The position numbers and the translations under genes are program-made. DNA of 64,000 nucleotides from Pullilachnospira sp963929535 (lineage in GTDB: Bacteria; Bacillota; Clostridia; Lachnospirales; Lachnospiraceae). Shown piece after piece: positions 14,431-23,500 of this stretch. A model generated the notes under the pieces. The model saw nothing but the letters and a program-made list of their open reading frames with translations, had not been told where the DNA came from and did not search any database. The stretch lies in the NCBI GenBank assembly GCA_963929535.1, contig CAWVIZ010000014.1:124001-188000 (forward strand), written 5' to 3'. Each line of letters opens with the position of its first letter. The stretch's first letter is position 1.

Positions 14431-15322
14431 ACTGAAGGGGATTGGAAAAAAATTTGAGGATATCGCGGCGCTGACGAATGTCAGCGGTCAGATCCGGGAA
14501 GGAAGCGTGTTCGGTCTGATCGGGACCAATGGAGCAGGAAAGAGTACCTGCCTGCGGATGATGGCCGGAGTTCTGAAGCCGGATACGGGCGAAGTGGTGG
14601 CAGACGGGAGGAATGTATATGAGGATCCGGAAATCCGCAGAGATCTGTTTTTTATTTCCGATGATCCGTATTATTTTCCCAATGCGACTTCCAGGGATAT
14701 GATGGAGTATTATGCAGTGTATTACAGCTGCTATGATCAGCGGCGCTTTCATGAGATGATGGGAAAATTCGGACTGGAAGAAGAACGCAGGATCCGTACC
14801 TTTTCCAAGGGAATGAAAAAACAGCTTTCCGTGATCCTGGGGATCTGCGCAAATACCAAGTATCTGCTGTGCGATGAAACCTTTGACGGACTGGACCCGG
14901 TGATGCGCCAGGCGGTAAAGAGCATTTTTGCCGCGGAGATGATGAACCGGGATTTCACGCCGGTGATCGCATCCCATAATCTGCGGGAGCTGGAGGATAT
15001 CTGCGACCATGTGGGACTTTTGCACCGGGGAGGGATGCTGCTGTCCAGGGAAGTGGAAGAACTGAAGAGCAATCTCCACCGGATCCAGTGCGCTGTGGAT
15101 GAGTCTCAGAAGGAACGGCTGCTGACCGGGCTGCAGGTGGTGAAGATGGAACAGAGAGGATCCCTTCTGACTCTGACGGTACGGGGAAGCAAGGAGGAGA
15201 TCATGGAAAAAGTTCATCAGGTGAATCCTGTTTTTGCGGAACTGATCCCGCTGACGCTGGAGGAAATCTTTGTGAGTGAAACGGAGGTGGCAGGATATGA
15301 TATCAAAGATCTCTTATTTTAA
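14423..15322 (+). CDS. ABC transporter ATP-binding protein (YtrB-like)
   Basis: 299 residues. Walker A is GTNGAGKST. The usual signature LSGGQ appears as TFSKGMKKQLSVI. Walker B is YLLCDETFDGLDP and the H-loop is ASHN. A ~90-residue C-terminal extension resembles those of drug or lantibiotic exporters. It is translationally coupled to gntR upstream and overlaps the permease gene by 26 bases, so it is the ATPase of an exporter controlled by the YtrA-like repressor. Walker B has Glu after Asp, as needed for hydrolysis. Confidence 0.88.
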   Translation: MIELKGIGKKFEDIAALTNVSGQIREGSVFGLIGTNGAGKSTCLRMMAGVLKPDTGEVVADGRNVYEDPEIRRDLFFISDDPYYFPNATSRDMMEYYAVYYSCYDQRRFHEMMGKFGLEEERRIRTFSKGMKKQLSVILGICANTKYLLCDETFDGLDPVMRQAVKSIFAAEMMNRDFTPVIASHNLRELEDICDHVGLLHRGGMLLSREVEELKSNLHRIQCAVDESQKERLLTGLQVVKMEQRGSLLTLTVRGSKEEIMEKVHQVNPVFAELIPLTLEEIFVSETEVAGYDIKDLLF

Positions 15323-17411
15323 AATGGTCAGGCAGTGCGCAAGACAGAGAGGATGGTTTGGGGCCTGTATGGCTCTGGTGTTTTTTGTCTGTCTGCCGGT
15401 TGCCGCCATGCTGATGTTTTCCGGGGACATTCCGACGGAAGCTGCGGCACAGGTGACGGACACTGCCGCGGTGCTGAACGAAAAAAGAGAGGAACTGCGG
15501 GCATTTCTTGCGGGAGGAAGCCTTCTGACCGCTCTGGCAGTGGGCGGAAGCGCTCTTCTGGCGGCATGGTCAGGTCTTTCATACCTTCATTCTCCAAGAA
15601 AACTGGATATGCTTTACAGTTTACCGGTGAAAAAGGAGCATATTTTTTGGGCGGAGACAGGCGCTTCCGTTCTGCTGTTTATCATTCCCTATGGAATAAA
15701 CCTGCTTCTGGCCAATGTGGTGGGAGCGGTCCGGGGAATCTATCAGGCGGACATGGCCGGAGTCAGCCTTGCGGGATTGCTGGTACATCTGCTCTTTTTC
15801 CTGGCAATCTACTTTTTCGGAGCAGCGGCTATGGCGCTGACAGGAAAAATACTGGCGGGAATTCTGGGGAGCCTGGTGCTTCTGGGATTTTTCCCGGGAA
15901 CAGTGGTTTTGCTGATGCAGCTTCCGGCTCTGTTTTATAATACGTGGTGCGGGTTTTCCGCAGGAATGGAACGTTTGACCGGGGTGATCCGGTACCTGTC
16001 TCCGGCATACGGTCTGGGGGCTCTCTGCATGAGGATGGATACAGGAGGACTGGAAAAGGATTTCTGGATCCGGGCTTTTCAGGATAGCTGGTGGGAGCCG
16101 GTTCTTCTGGCCGGGGCTGCCGGAGTGATTATGGGGATCCTGGCCTGGCAGCTGATAAGGATCCGGCCTTCAGAGGGAGCTGGCCGCGCGCTGGTCTTTA
16201 CCCGTACCGAAGGAGCCTTCAAGCTGCTGCTTCTGCCGGTTCTGGGACTGACTGGAGGGCTGTTTTTCCGGGATCTGGGAAGTGTATACGGAACCAGAGA
16301 GAATGGATGGTTCTGGTTCGGCATTCTGTTTGCGCTGCTGGTGGGCAGTGTACTGATCGAGGTTATCTACCACGCCGACCGGAAGCGGATCTGGGACCAC
16401 AAAATATGCACCGGGACCGGTATGCTGGTGACAGTGATCCTGGGTGCCTGGTTTACCCTGGATCTGGGGGGATTTGATACCTTTCTGCCGGATATCTCCC
16501 GGATACAGTCCATGGCAGTCAGTTACTCCTCCTGGGACGGGATGATGAAGACTGAGGAGGGGGAGATCATGATCGCGCAGGAGTATCTGAAAACATACGG
16601 CCAGACGGAGGATTTTGACGCCATCTATCAACTGGCCGAGGCTGGTGTGGAGACTGTGAAAAACGGAGTTTCAGATACGGATGCGGATATGGATTACGTT
16701 ACCGTATTTTATCGAATGAAAAACGGGCAGATCAGGCAGCGGCAGTATCGGATTTCCGTGGATCAGCTTGCGGAAGCGGAAGAGCTGCTTTATGCGCAAG
16801 AACCTTATAAGAATGCGGTATGGCCTGTGCTGAGCACGCCGGTTCAGGATGTGGGGATCGGGGAAGTATGGGATGCGGGAAATACCATCAATCTGGAAGG
16901 GATGAGTGAAAAAGAGAGGATCCAGATGGTGGAGACATACCGGAAAGAACTGGCATCCATGACATATCAGGAGCTTCAGGAGCCTGTGCTGGCCAGGATC
17001 CGTTTTTATACGATACCGGACGGATGGCAGATCGGCGGAAGCTTTCCCATCAATGAGAAATTTACGGAGACGCTGAAGCTTCTCAGGGAGAGAGGATTTG
17101 TGCCGGATCCGTCGATGGAGACGATCCGGATCACCAGTATTGCAGTGGAATGTTACCGGGAGGAGGCGCTGGAAAACACAGTGGACAACACCATATATTA
17201 TGCGGACACTCAGGAGAAGATCCAGGAAGTGAGGCAGAATATGGTGTGGGATGAGGAAGCGCAGATAATGGCGCTTCGGGACCAGTATGAGCCGGATATC
17301 TACGCGTATGTGGAAGGGATCAATGAGCAGGGAGAATCGGTCAGCATAGCCTGCCGGTATCCGGTTGGGAAAATTCCCCAGGCAGTAAAGGATATCTTTG
17401 GGCTTTCGTAA
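15297..17411 (+). CDS. ABC transporter permease with large extracytoplasmic C-terminal domain
   Basis: 704 residues. About eight membrane segments occupy roughly residues 15-390 (for example ACMALVFFVCLPVAAMLMF and GILFALLVGSVLIEVIYH). They are followed by a soluble C-terminal domain of about 300 residues with repeated alpha/beta segments, similar to DUF6449-type permeases found beside YtrA regulators in Clostridia. The ATG at 15297 has GGAGG nine bases upstream; an earlier in-frame GTG at 15276 is less likely. It overlaps the ATPase gene, so the two form one transporter. The substrate is unknown; envelope-stress or antimicrobial-peptide export is inferred from context. Confidence 0.82.
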   Translation: MISKISYFKMVRQCARQRGWFGACMALVFFVCLPVAAMLMFSGDIPTEAAAQVTDTAAVLNEKREELRAFLAGGSLLTALAVGGSALLAAWSGLSYLHSPRKLDMLYSLPVKKEHIFWAETGASVLLFIIPYGINLLLANVVGAVRGIYQADMAGVSLAGLLVHLLFFLAIYFFGAAAMALTGKILAGILGSLVLLGFFPGTVVLLMQLPALFYNTWCGFSAGMERLTGVIRYLSPAYGLGALCMRMDTGGLEKDFWIRAFQDSWWEPVLLAGAAGVIMGILAWQLIRIRPSEGAGRALVFTRTEGAFKLLLLPVLGLTGGLFFRDLGSVYGTRENGWFWFGILFALLVGSVLIEVIYHADRKRIWDHKICTGTGMLVTVILGAWFTLDLGGFDTFLPDISRIQSMAVSYSSWDGMMKTEEGEIMIAQEYLKTYGQTEDFDAIYQLAEAGVETVKNGVSDTDADMDYVTVFYRMKNGQIRQRQYRISVDQLAEAEELLYAQEPYKNAVWPVLSTPVQDVGIGEVWDAGNTINLEGMSEKERIQMVETYRKELASMTYQELQEPVLARIRFYTIPDGWQIGGSFPINEKFTETLKLLRERGFVPDPSMETIRITSIAVECYREEALENTVDNTIYYADTQEKIQEVRQNMVWDEEAQIMALRDQYEPDIYAYVEGINEQGESVSIACRYPVGKIPQAVKDIFGLS

Positions 17412-17431
17412 ATATCAATGTGAAATATATG

Positions 17432-17460
17432 TTGATTCCTTTCTCTGACAATGATATAGT
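17432..17460 (+). promoter_or_regulatory. Sigma-A promoter of the second ABC transporter
   Basis: TTGATT (17432-17437), 17-base spacer, TATAGT (17455-17460). It begins about 20 bases after the preceding stop codon and lacks the YtrA-type operator. Confidence 0.65.
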
Positions 17461-17547
17461 AAATTCGGAAAAAATGAAAATATTAAGGCAACAGATCCTT
17501 TTTGCTGCCGAATGATCAGATTTCCGCAGAAAAGAAAGGAAACAGAT

Positions 17548-18462
17548 ATGAAATTAGAGGTAAGGAATCTAAGAAAAAGCTTTGGGGAGAAGGAGGTTCT
17601 GCACGGGATTTCCTTCTCCATTGAGAGCGGGAAGGCGCTGGGCCTTCTGGGAAGAAACGGTGCCGGAAAGACCACTACCATCCGGATCCTGATGGATGTG
17701 TTCCGGGCCAATGCCGGCAGTATCACAGTGGACGGAAAACCCTTTTGCCCCAAGGATTTCAGGATCGGTTATCTGCCGGAGGAGCGGGGATTGTATCCCA
17801 AAAAGGGAGTGCTGGAACAACTGGTTTATCTGGCGCAGCTCCGGGGAAGCGACAGGAAGACCGCCAGGCAGCAGGCCAGTCAGTGGCTGAAACGGCTGGG
17901 CGTGGAAGAATACGCTCAGAGAAAACTGGAGACACTGTCCAAAGGAAATCAGCAGAAGGTACAGCTGGCGCAGACTCTGGTGTGCAATCCGGATCTGGTG
18001 ATCCTGGATGAGCCCTTCAGCGGACTGGATCCGGTCAATTCCCAGGTGCTGAAGGATGTGATCCGGGAGCAGATCGCAGACGGAAAACTGGTGATTTTTT
18101 CCAGCCATCAGATGAGTTATGTGGAGGAATTCTGTGAGGATATCGTGCTGATCAATCATGGCCAGGTGGTGCTCTCCGGCAATCTGGATCAGATTAAAAG
18201 AGAGTACGGACATAATCGTCTGGTCATCGGACTGGGACAGGAACTGGATAAACCGGAAGAGCTTCTTATGGAGCGCCTGGGGGATCTGATACGAGTGACC
18301 GGACGCCGGAAAGATCAGGTGATCGTGGAAATGAAAGAGGGCTGCACCAGAGAAGGGCTTCTGGCCGGCCTGCTGGAGAAAAAGCTGATCCCGGAGGAGT
18401 TCGGACATTACGAACCCTCCCTGACGGAAATCTTTGTGGAAAGGGCAGGTGACCAGGCATGA
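17548..18462 (+). CDS. ABC transporter ATP-binding protein (NatA/DUF4162 type)
   Basis: 304 residues. Walker A is GRNGAGKTTT, signature LSKGNQQKVQ, Walker B LVILDEPFSGLDP and H-loop SSHQ. The C-terminal ~80 residues form the DUF4162-type domain common in sodium or drug exporters. The ATG at 17548 follows GAAAGGAAACAG. The stop overlaps the permease start (ATGA), so the two are co-translated. Confidence 0.9.
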   Translation: MKLEVRNLRKSFGEKEVLHGISFSIESGKALGLLGRNGAGKTTTIRILMDVFRANAGSITVDGKPFCPKDFRIGYLPEERGLYPKKGVLEQLVYLAQLRGSDRKTARQQASQWLKRLGVEEYAQRKLETLSKGNQQKVQLAQTLVCNPDLVILDEPFSGLDPVNSQVLKDVIREQIADGKLVIFSSHQMSYVEEFCEDIVLINHGQVVLSGNLDQIKREYGHNRLVIGLGQELDKPEELLMERLGDLIRVTGRRKDQVIVEMKEGCTREGLLAGLLEKKLIPEEFGHYEPSLTEIFVERAGDQA

Positions 18463-19694
18463 AACAGTTTCTGACGGTACTGAAATTTGAACTGAACAAT
18501 TATTTTAAGAACAGAAGTTTTCTGCTGACCACCATTCTTCTGATGGTCCTGGCGGTGGGAATCATTGTGGTTCCGGGCCTGATCATGGGCGGAGGCAGTG
18601 ATTCCCACACCGCGCAGAAAGGAAGCGGGGATAGGGAAGCAGTGACGGTAGCTTTCTATGACGCGGGAGGCAGTATCACAGACACGGAAGTGCTGGGAAC
18701 TGCCATGGGGATGGATGTTGAGTGGCTGGAATGCCAGGATGAGGATCAGGTGGAGGAAGCGGTGACGGACGGAACCGCCCGCGCAGGATTTATCATGGAA
18801 GACCTGATGCACTATACGTACGTGGTGGAGAACCGCTCCATGTCAGATACTCTGGAGACGGCGTTTTCCCAGGCAGCCACAGCTGTGTGGAGAGCACAGG
18901 AGCTGGAAGCGCTGGGGGTGAATGCCCAGGAGGTGGACTCCCTGTATCAGGTCCAGCCGGAATCTGAAACCAGGATCCTGGGAAAGGACAGCGTGGGAAA
19001 TTACGCGTATACCTATATGCTGATCATGATCCTGTATTTCCTTCTGATCTTCTACGGACAGATGATCGCCACATCCGTGACTTCTGAGAAAAGCAACCGG
19101 GCGATTGAGATCCTGGTGACCAGTGTGGACAGCAGCAGTCTGATTTTCGGAAAGGTTCTGGCAGGGGCCATCGCTGGCCTGATCCAATGTGTGCTGATCC
19201 TGGGAAGCGCTGTGGGAAGTTATCAGATCTTCAGGGACAGCTGGGGAGGTATGCTGGATATGCTGTTCCAGATTCCGGGGTCAGTGTGGGCTGCCTTTGG
19301 GGTCTTCGGCATGATGGGATATCTGCTGTATGCGTTCTGCTTTGGTATGCTGGGAGCGCTGGTATCCAAGACGGAAGATATCAGTAAAGCTGCCATGCCT
19401 CTGACAATGATCTATCTGATCTCGTTCTTTATTGCCATATTCGGAATGAATGACAGCGACGGGCTGCTGATGCGGGTGGCGTCCTTCGTTCCTTTCACCT
19501 CCAGCAACGGCATGCTGATCCGTATCGCCATGGGCAGTGTGGAGCCTTGGGAAATCCTGGTATCCGGCGTGATCCTGGCAGCGTTCTGTGTGGGAGCCGG
19601 TATCCTGGCAGCCAGGATTTTCCGGTTCGGAACATTGATGTACGGGAATCCCATCAAGTTTACCACAGCGCTGAAGAAGATCAGGGAAAAATAA
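18459..19694 (+). CDS. ABC-2 type permease (NatB-like)
   Basis: 411 residues. The first membrane helix is near residues 20-42, followed by a large extracytoplasmic loop (about 45-175). A block of five C-terminal helices follows, including YMLIMILYFLLIFYGQMIAT and the conserved TSEKSNRAIEILVTSV segment typical of NatB/ABC-2 permeases. It pairs with the preceding ATPase. The family exports sodium, drugs or peptides; the substrate here is unknown. Confidence 0.88.
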   Translation: MKQFLTVLKFELNNYFKNRSFLLTTILLMVLAVGIIVVPGLIMGGGSDSHTAQKGSGDREAVTVAFYDAGGSITDTEVLGTAMGMDVEWLECQDEDQVEEAVTDGTARAGFIMEDLMHYTYVVENRSMSDTLETAFSQAATAVWRAQELEALGVNAQEVDSLYQVQPESETRILGKDSVGNYAYTYMLIMILYFLLIFYGQMIATSVTSEKSNRAIEILVTSVDSSSLIFGKVLAGAIAGLIQCVLILGSAVGSYQIFRDSWGGMLDMLFQIPGSVWAAFGVFGMMGYLLYAFCFGMLGALVSKTEDISKAAMPLTMIYLISFFIAIFGMNDSDGLLMRVASFVPFTSSNGMLIRIAMGSVEPWEILVSGVILAAFCVGAGILAARIFRFGTLMYGNPIKFTTALKKIREK

Positions 19695-19790
19695 AGTCCG
19701 GAAAAGGACCGGGAAACACAGACAACAAAACCGGTGAACAGAAAACCGTGCCGCCGGATGGGAAGATGATCGGGAAAAGGAGGAAGCGGT

Positions 19791-20258
19791 TTGGATACTG
19801 CGGTCAAGGAGATTCTGGAATGGTATAAAAGCCGTCCGGACAGGAGTCAGCAGGAAAGTATTGTGGAAATGCTGAGGGAACTCCAGCAGGTCTGTGGATA
19901 TCTTCCGGAAGAACTCCAGAGGGAGGCTGCCGGGGCGGCGGGCGTGGGTCTTCCGGTGATCCGTACCCTGATACGGTTCTGCCCGGATCTGAAGGCTGCC
20001 GCTTACCGGCACGTGCTGACGGTCTGCAGCGGAGAACGGTGCGGGAAAAAGCAGGGAGCTGCAGTCCTGGAAGCCGTCCGCAGAACGCTGAAGGTGGGAA
20101 AGGACGGGCTTTCTGCAGATGGAAGGATCCTGGTGAAAACCAGAAATTGTCTGAAGCATTGTCAGACAGCGCCCAATTTGCTTCTGGACGGGGAACCTGC
20201 GGGAAATCTGCGTCCGGAGGAGATCCCGGAGTGGCTGGAGAAACACTGCACAAAATAA
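19791..20258 (+). CDS. NuoE-like thioredoxin-fold [2Fe-2S] subunit
   Basis: 155 residues. A helical N-terminal part precedes a thioredoxin-fold [2Fe-2S] domain with ligands arranged as CSGERC and, about 42 residues later, CLKHC. This pattern is that of NuoE/HoxE/HndA subunits, which pass electrons between a flavin subunit and partner dehydrogenases or hydrogenases. No NuoF-type gene is adjacent, so this is an orphan subunit. The start is TTG, seven bases after AGGAGG. It lies 96 bases after the ABC permease gene. Confidence 0.85.
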   Translation: MDTAVKEILEWYKSRPDRSQQESIVEMLRELQQVCGYLPEELQREAAGAAGVGLPVIRTLIRFCPDLKAAAYRHVLTVCSGERCGKKQGAAVLEAVRRTLKVGKDGLSADGRILVKTRNCLKHCQTAPNLLLDGEPAGNLRPEEIPEWLEKHCTK

Positions 20259-20287
20259 AAACGGATGATGACATCCGGGAAACCATA

Positions 20288-20336
20288 GTCGGGAGGGACT
20301 GAAATCCGTACAGGAACAGACCTCCCGGCTTTTTTT
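20288..20336 (+). terminator. Terminator after the NuoE-like gene
   Basis: GTCGGGAGG (20288-20296) pairs with CCTCCCGGC (20321-20329), followed by seven Ts. Confidence 0.85.
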
Positions 20337-20473
20337 CGGCGGGGGCCTGATGCCGTTGCAGGCAGCGGAATATCTGATATAATGAAAAAAAGCAAAACTG
20401 AAAAGCGGAAGGACAACAGAAAATCGGACGCTTGTGGAAATCGGTATGGATAGTTTAAAGGATTTTCGGCGAT

Positions 20474-20503
20474 TTTACAAAGTAGATTCTGATATGGTAC
20501 AAT
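20474..20503 (+). promoter_or_regulatory. Promoter of the asparaginase gene
   Basis: TTTACA (20474-20479), 18-base spacer, TACAAT (20498-20503). Another possible promoter, TTGCAG-16-TATAAT, lies upstream at 20356-20383. Confidence 0.6.
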
Positions 20504-20565
20504 GAGCGGCAGAGTCTGTGAACTGCTTCAAAACAGAAAATATGAATGATGAGGGGAACAAGGCT

Positions 20566-21570
20566 ATGAAACGAATTTTACTTCTTACCACAGGAGGAAC
20601 CATCGCCTCCGTAAAAACTGAGAATGGACTGGCGCCGGGCACCAGCGGAGAGGAAATCCTTTCTTACATTCCGGAGGCGGAAAGATACTGTGAGATCCAG
20701 GTGAAACAGATCCTCAGTCTGGACAGCACCAATCTGCAGCCGGAGCACTGGCTCCGTATGGCAGGGGAAATCCGGAAGGAGTATGAACACTATGACGGTT
20801 TTGTGATCACCCATGGAACCGACACCATGGCTTATACGGCGGCCGCGCTGTCCTATCTGATCCAGAACGCGGACAAGCCGGTGATCCTTACAGGGGCGCA
20901 GAAACCCATCAGCGCGGCTATCACGGATGCCAGGAAAAACCTGCTGGACAGTATCCGGTTTGCTGTGAAGGAGGGGGTCTGCGGAGTTTATATTGTTTTC
21001 GATGGGAAGGCAATTTTGGGAACCAGAGCCAGAAAAGTGAGAACAAAAAGCTACAGCGCTTTTGACAGTATCAATTATCCGGTGGCGGCTTTTATTGACG
21101 ACAAAAGGATCCTGCAATATGTGGAGGCAGAGGAGGACCGGGGAGAGGTTTGTTTTTACGACCGGATCGATCCCAGAGTATTTTTGCTGAAGCTGATCCC
21201 GGGAATGGAACCGGAGATACTCCGGTATATCGGAAGCCGGTATGACGCTATTATCATTGAAAGCTACGGTGTGGGAGGGATTCCCTTTTATGACAGGAGA
21301 AATTTTCTTGAGGAACTGGCACGGCTTACGGAAGCCGGAAAAATCGTGGTCATAGCCACCCAGGTAATGCTGGAAGGCAGCGATGCCGAGGTTTATGAGG
21401 TGGGATTTAAGGCGGTAAATGAGTATAATGTGCTTCAGGCTTATGATATGACAGTGGAAGCTGCCGCAGTAAAACTGATGTGGATCCTGGGACGCACCAG
21501 AGAATTTTCCAGAGTGCAGGAGCTTTTTTACCGGCCGGTGAGCCACGATATTGTAAGTACGGAAGCGTGA
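20566..21570 (+). CDS. L-asparaginase (type I-like)
   Basis: 334 residues. The first catalytic motif is LLTTGGTIASV and the second THGTDTMAYTAAAL, both carrying the active-site threonines of the asparaginase/glutaminase family. GAQKPISA and DGKAILG are also family segments. With no signal peptide it should be cytoplasmic, hydrolysing asparagine to aspartate and ammonia. The ATG at 20566 follows GAGGGG; a slightly earlier ATG (20542) is possible. Monocistronic. Confidence 0.92.
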   Translation: MKRILLLTTGGTIASVKTENGLAPGTSGEEILSYIPEAERYCEIQVKQILSLDSTNLQPEHWLRMAGEIRKEYEHYDGFVITHGTDTMAYTAAALSYLIQNADKPVILTGAQKPISAAITDARKNLLDSIRFAVKEGVCGVYIVFDGKAILGTRARKVRTKSYSAFDSINYPVAAFIDDKRILQYVEAEEDRGEVCFYDRIDPRVFLLKLIPGMEPEILRYIGSRYDAIIIESYGVGGIPFYDRRNFLEELARLTEAGKIVVIATQVMLEGSDAEVYEVGFKAVNEYNVLQAYDMTVEAAAVKLMWILGRTREFSRVQELFYRPVSHDIVSTEA

Positions 21571-21746
21571 AGGAGAAACTCTGCCGCGTTACTGAAAGCC
21601 GCTGCGTGAAAAAAGGACCCGGGCATCTCATATCGCGTCCGTGATATGGAAGATGATAGTTGGACAGCTGGAAATTTCAGAAGAAAGCCGGCCGCTGTCC
21701 GGAGCGGTACAGAAAAGCTGGCTTGCGGCGCCGGGCGTCCGAACTG

Positions 21747-22082
21747 TTACGGGGAAATCCCTGCTTTCCGGAGATGCCAGTAGAGGATATCCAGAAACTG
21801 GGATACCGTGGGACACTTATCCAGAGAATAGGAGGCGATGCGCTGCAGATTGTCTCTGCCGCAGGAATTCCAGCAGCGGCTGATCACGGTGCGGAGATCC
21901 CGGTCTACGCAGCCGGGAGTAGTATGATAGCGCCGGGCAATGGAGGGGTAGAGGTTTTTGGTGACAAAAAGAAGCTGATTTTCATCGGCAAGTACCAGTT
22001 CCAGCGCGAAAACCAGATAATGATAGCCTTTGTAGGTCCCGTGGATGCCCAGGGACAGCGGCAGTTCAGACAAATAGTTCAT
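21747..22082 (-). CDS. Stand-alone Spo0A C-terminal DNA-binding domain protein
   Basis: 111 residues, beginning MNYLSELPLSLGIHGTYKGY. The sequence matches the Spo0A effector domain: LGIHGTYKGYHYLVFAL (helix A-B), NLYPSIARRYHTTPGCVDRD (recognition-helix region) and RTVISRCWN. The phosphoreceiver domain is absent. The ATG at 22082 is preferred over an upstream in-frame start because AAAGGA lies nine bases before it. It could bind or compete for 0A boxes (TTTGTCGAA-like), but it may have diverged. It lies leftward, convergent with asparaginase. Confidence 0.85.
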   Translation of the reverse strand: MNYLSELPLSLGIHGTYKGYHYLVFALELVLADENQLLFVTKNLYPSIARRYHTTPGCVDRDLRTVISRCWNSCGRDNLQRIASYSLDKCPTVSQFLDILYWHLRKAGISP

Positions 22083-22180
22083 GATATGATTTCCTTTCTT
22101 CCTCATTATGGATATTATAGCAAACCCAGAGGGAGGAGCAGGAAATTGCGACGGAAAACGACAGAAGAAAGATGCTGTTT

Positions 22181-22232
22181 GCGGGAGTCAAAAGCCTTGC
22201 GGCATGCAGACCGCAAGGCTTTTGACTCCCGC
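22181..22232. terminator. Perfect 22-bp inverted repeat, likely terminator of the LicC-like gene
   Basis: Bases 22181-22202 pair perfectly with 22211-22232 around an eight-base loop. The inner part GCCTTGCGG/CCGCAAGGC is bounded by A4 on one side and T4 on the other, so it could stop transcription in either direction. It lies just beyond the stop of the leftward LicC-like gene. Confidence 0.7.
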
Positions 22233-22256
22233 GGAAATGAAAGAAAGAGGGAGCGC

Positions 22257-23048
22257 TCAGGGCGTCTCCCTTTGCTGTTTGCTCAGGGTGTCCAGATACG
22301 GAATGTAAGAAGGATCAAACTGGCAGAGTTCCTTCAGATTGTCAAATTCCCGTATCGTCCCCTCCGGATATTTGCGGATATATAGGGGAAGCGCATCGAT
22401 ATGCTTCATATATATATTTTCCCAGTACAAAGGGGCTGTTTCCGGAAGTGTATATTCGGCCTCCAGGATTTCCGTGAATTTCCGGCTGAATTCCCGGTTC
22501 CAATAGACGTGTCCCATCATATACCAGGAATCCGCGCCGCCGATCTGAACATCGGTGATCTTTCCGGTCCGGTCAGTGATCAGACAGTATTCCTCTGTGG
22601 GACCGGCAGCATAGGACGCTGCGTAGTATGACTGATAGATATAAGGTTCGAATACATTTTCCATAAAGTAATTATCCGCGGAGCAGATATAAGAATTACC
22701 CAGTATATGCCTGGCAGCGTAGATGGAAGAATTGTTGTTGCGGGTTCTGTATTCCGGATTTTCCAGGAGCTGAACATGGTACTTTTCAGCCAGATATGCA
22801 AACATTTCCTTTTTATATCCGACGACAAGATAAATGCGGGGAATCCCGGCTTCATAAATCTGACGGATCTGACGTTCAATGAGGATCTCGCCTTTTACCC
22901 TCAGAAGAGCTTTGGGGACGCTGTCGGACAGCGGGGCAAAACGGCTGGAGAGACCGGCAGCCATGATCACCGCGTTATCTGCTCTGTAGGATGCAAGCGC
23001 TTCATAATCGCCGTTCTGATAGAGTGTATCAAATTCCTGTTTTGTCAT
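22257..23048 (-). CDS. Sugar/choline-phosphate nucleotidyltransferase (LicC-like)
   Basis: 263 residues. After a ~25-residue lead, the nucleotidyltransferase signature NAVIMAAGLSSRFAPLS...PKALL appears (NTP-binding GxxSRF and catalytic Lys), followed by ERQIRQIYEAGIPRIYLVVG. This pattern and length fit the LicC type that makes CDP-choline, although other CTP- or UTP-dependent transferases look alike. The ATG at 23048 follows AGGAGG. With LicD-family genes and choline-binding-type proteins elsewhere in the window, a phosphocholine role is favoured but inferred. Confidence 0.8.
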   Translation of the reverse strand: MTKQEFDTLYQNGDYEALASYRADNAVIMAAGLSSRFAPLSDSVPKALLRVKGEILIERQIRQIYEAGIPRIYLVVGYKKEMFAYLAEKYHVQLLENPEYRTRNNNSSIYAARHILGNSYICSADNYFMENVFEPYIYQSYYAASYAAGPTEEYCLITDRTGKITDVQIGGADSWYMMGHVYWNREFSRKFTEILEAEYTLPETAPLYWENIYMKHIDALPLYIRKYPEGTIREFDNLKELCQFDPSYIPYLDTLSKQQRETP

Positions 23049-23178
23049 AATATCCTCCTGTCTGCCTCTAAACGGCTGATGGCAGTTCATCTGTCCGGGT
23101 ATGTGGTGAGCAGTGCGGATGGGACATTACATCCCGGAGCAGAGATGCCACAAGAACTCCACTATAATATAATACAAA

Positions 23179-23207
23179 ATTGTAAAGCAGGGCAGGGCAG
23201 TTGTCAA
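23179..23207 (-). promoter_or_regulatory. Promoter of the LicC-like gene
   Basis: Read leftward: TTGACA (23207-23202), 17-base spacer, TACAAT (23184-23179). It lies 30 bases from the end of a miniature element. Confidence 0.7.
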
Positions 23208-23237
23208 GACGGAAAATACCCGCGTATCCGACGGGAA

Positions 23238-23380
23238 GTTACAGTTCAGCCTTCAACTGTCCCGCGAGGTGTCCCGCTGCATTTGCAGCGGGATCCCGAG
23301 ACCTGCGGGCGCCAGGCTGCGTTTCGCGCAGCCTGTGTGCATGCATTTGTAACAGTGAAGCCGGAAGGCTGAACTGTTAC
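23238..23380 (-). mobile_element. 143-bp miniature element, copy 2 (subfamily II, inverted)
   Basis: Same element as at 13782, in the opposite orientation. It is flanked by exact direct repeats GACGGGAA at 23230-23237 and 23381-23388. The internal stem reads CCCGCTGC/GCAGCGGG instead of CACGCTGC/GCAGCGTG, a paired change that keeps the stem. It lies between the divergent LicC-like and L,D-transpeptidase genes. Confidence 0.9.
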
Positions 23381-23427
23381 GACGGGAAGCATTAAGAAGA
23401 TCGTAAGAAAAATTCCCTGGATTACAG

Positions 23428-23456
23428 TTGAAATCATATAAAATTTGTACTAGAAT
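23428..23456 (+). promoter_or_regulatory. Promoter of the L,D-transpeptidase gene
   Basis: TTGAAA (23428-23433), 17-base spacer, TAGAAT (23451-23456), 45 bases before the start codon. Confidence 0.65.
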
Positions 23457-23500
23457 AAGATGATGAAGTGTAACTGTTGTTGTTAAGAGGAGGAAAAGGG

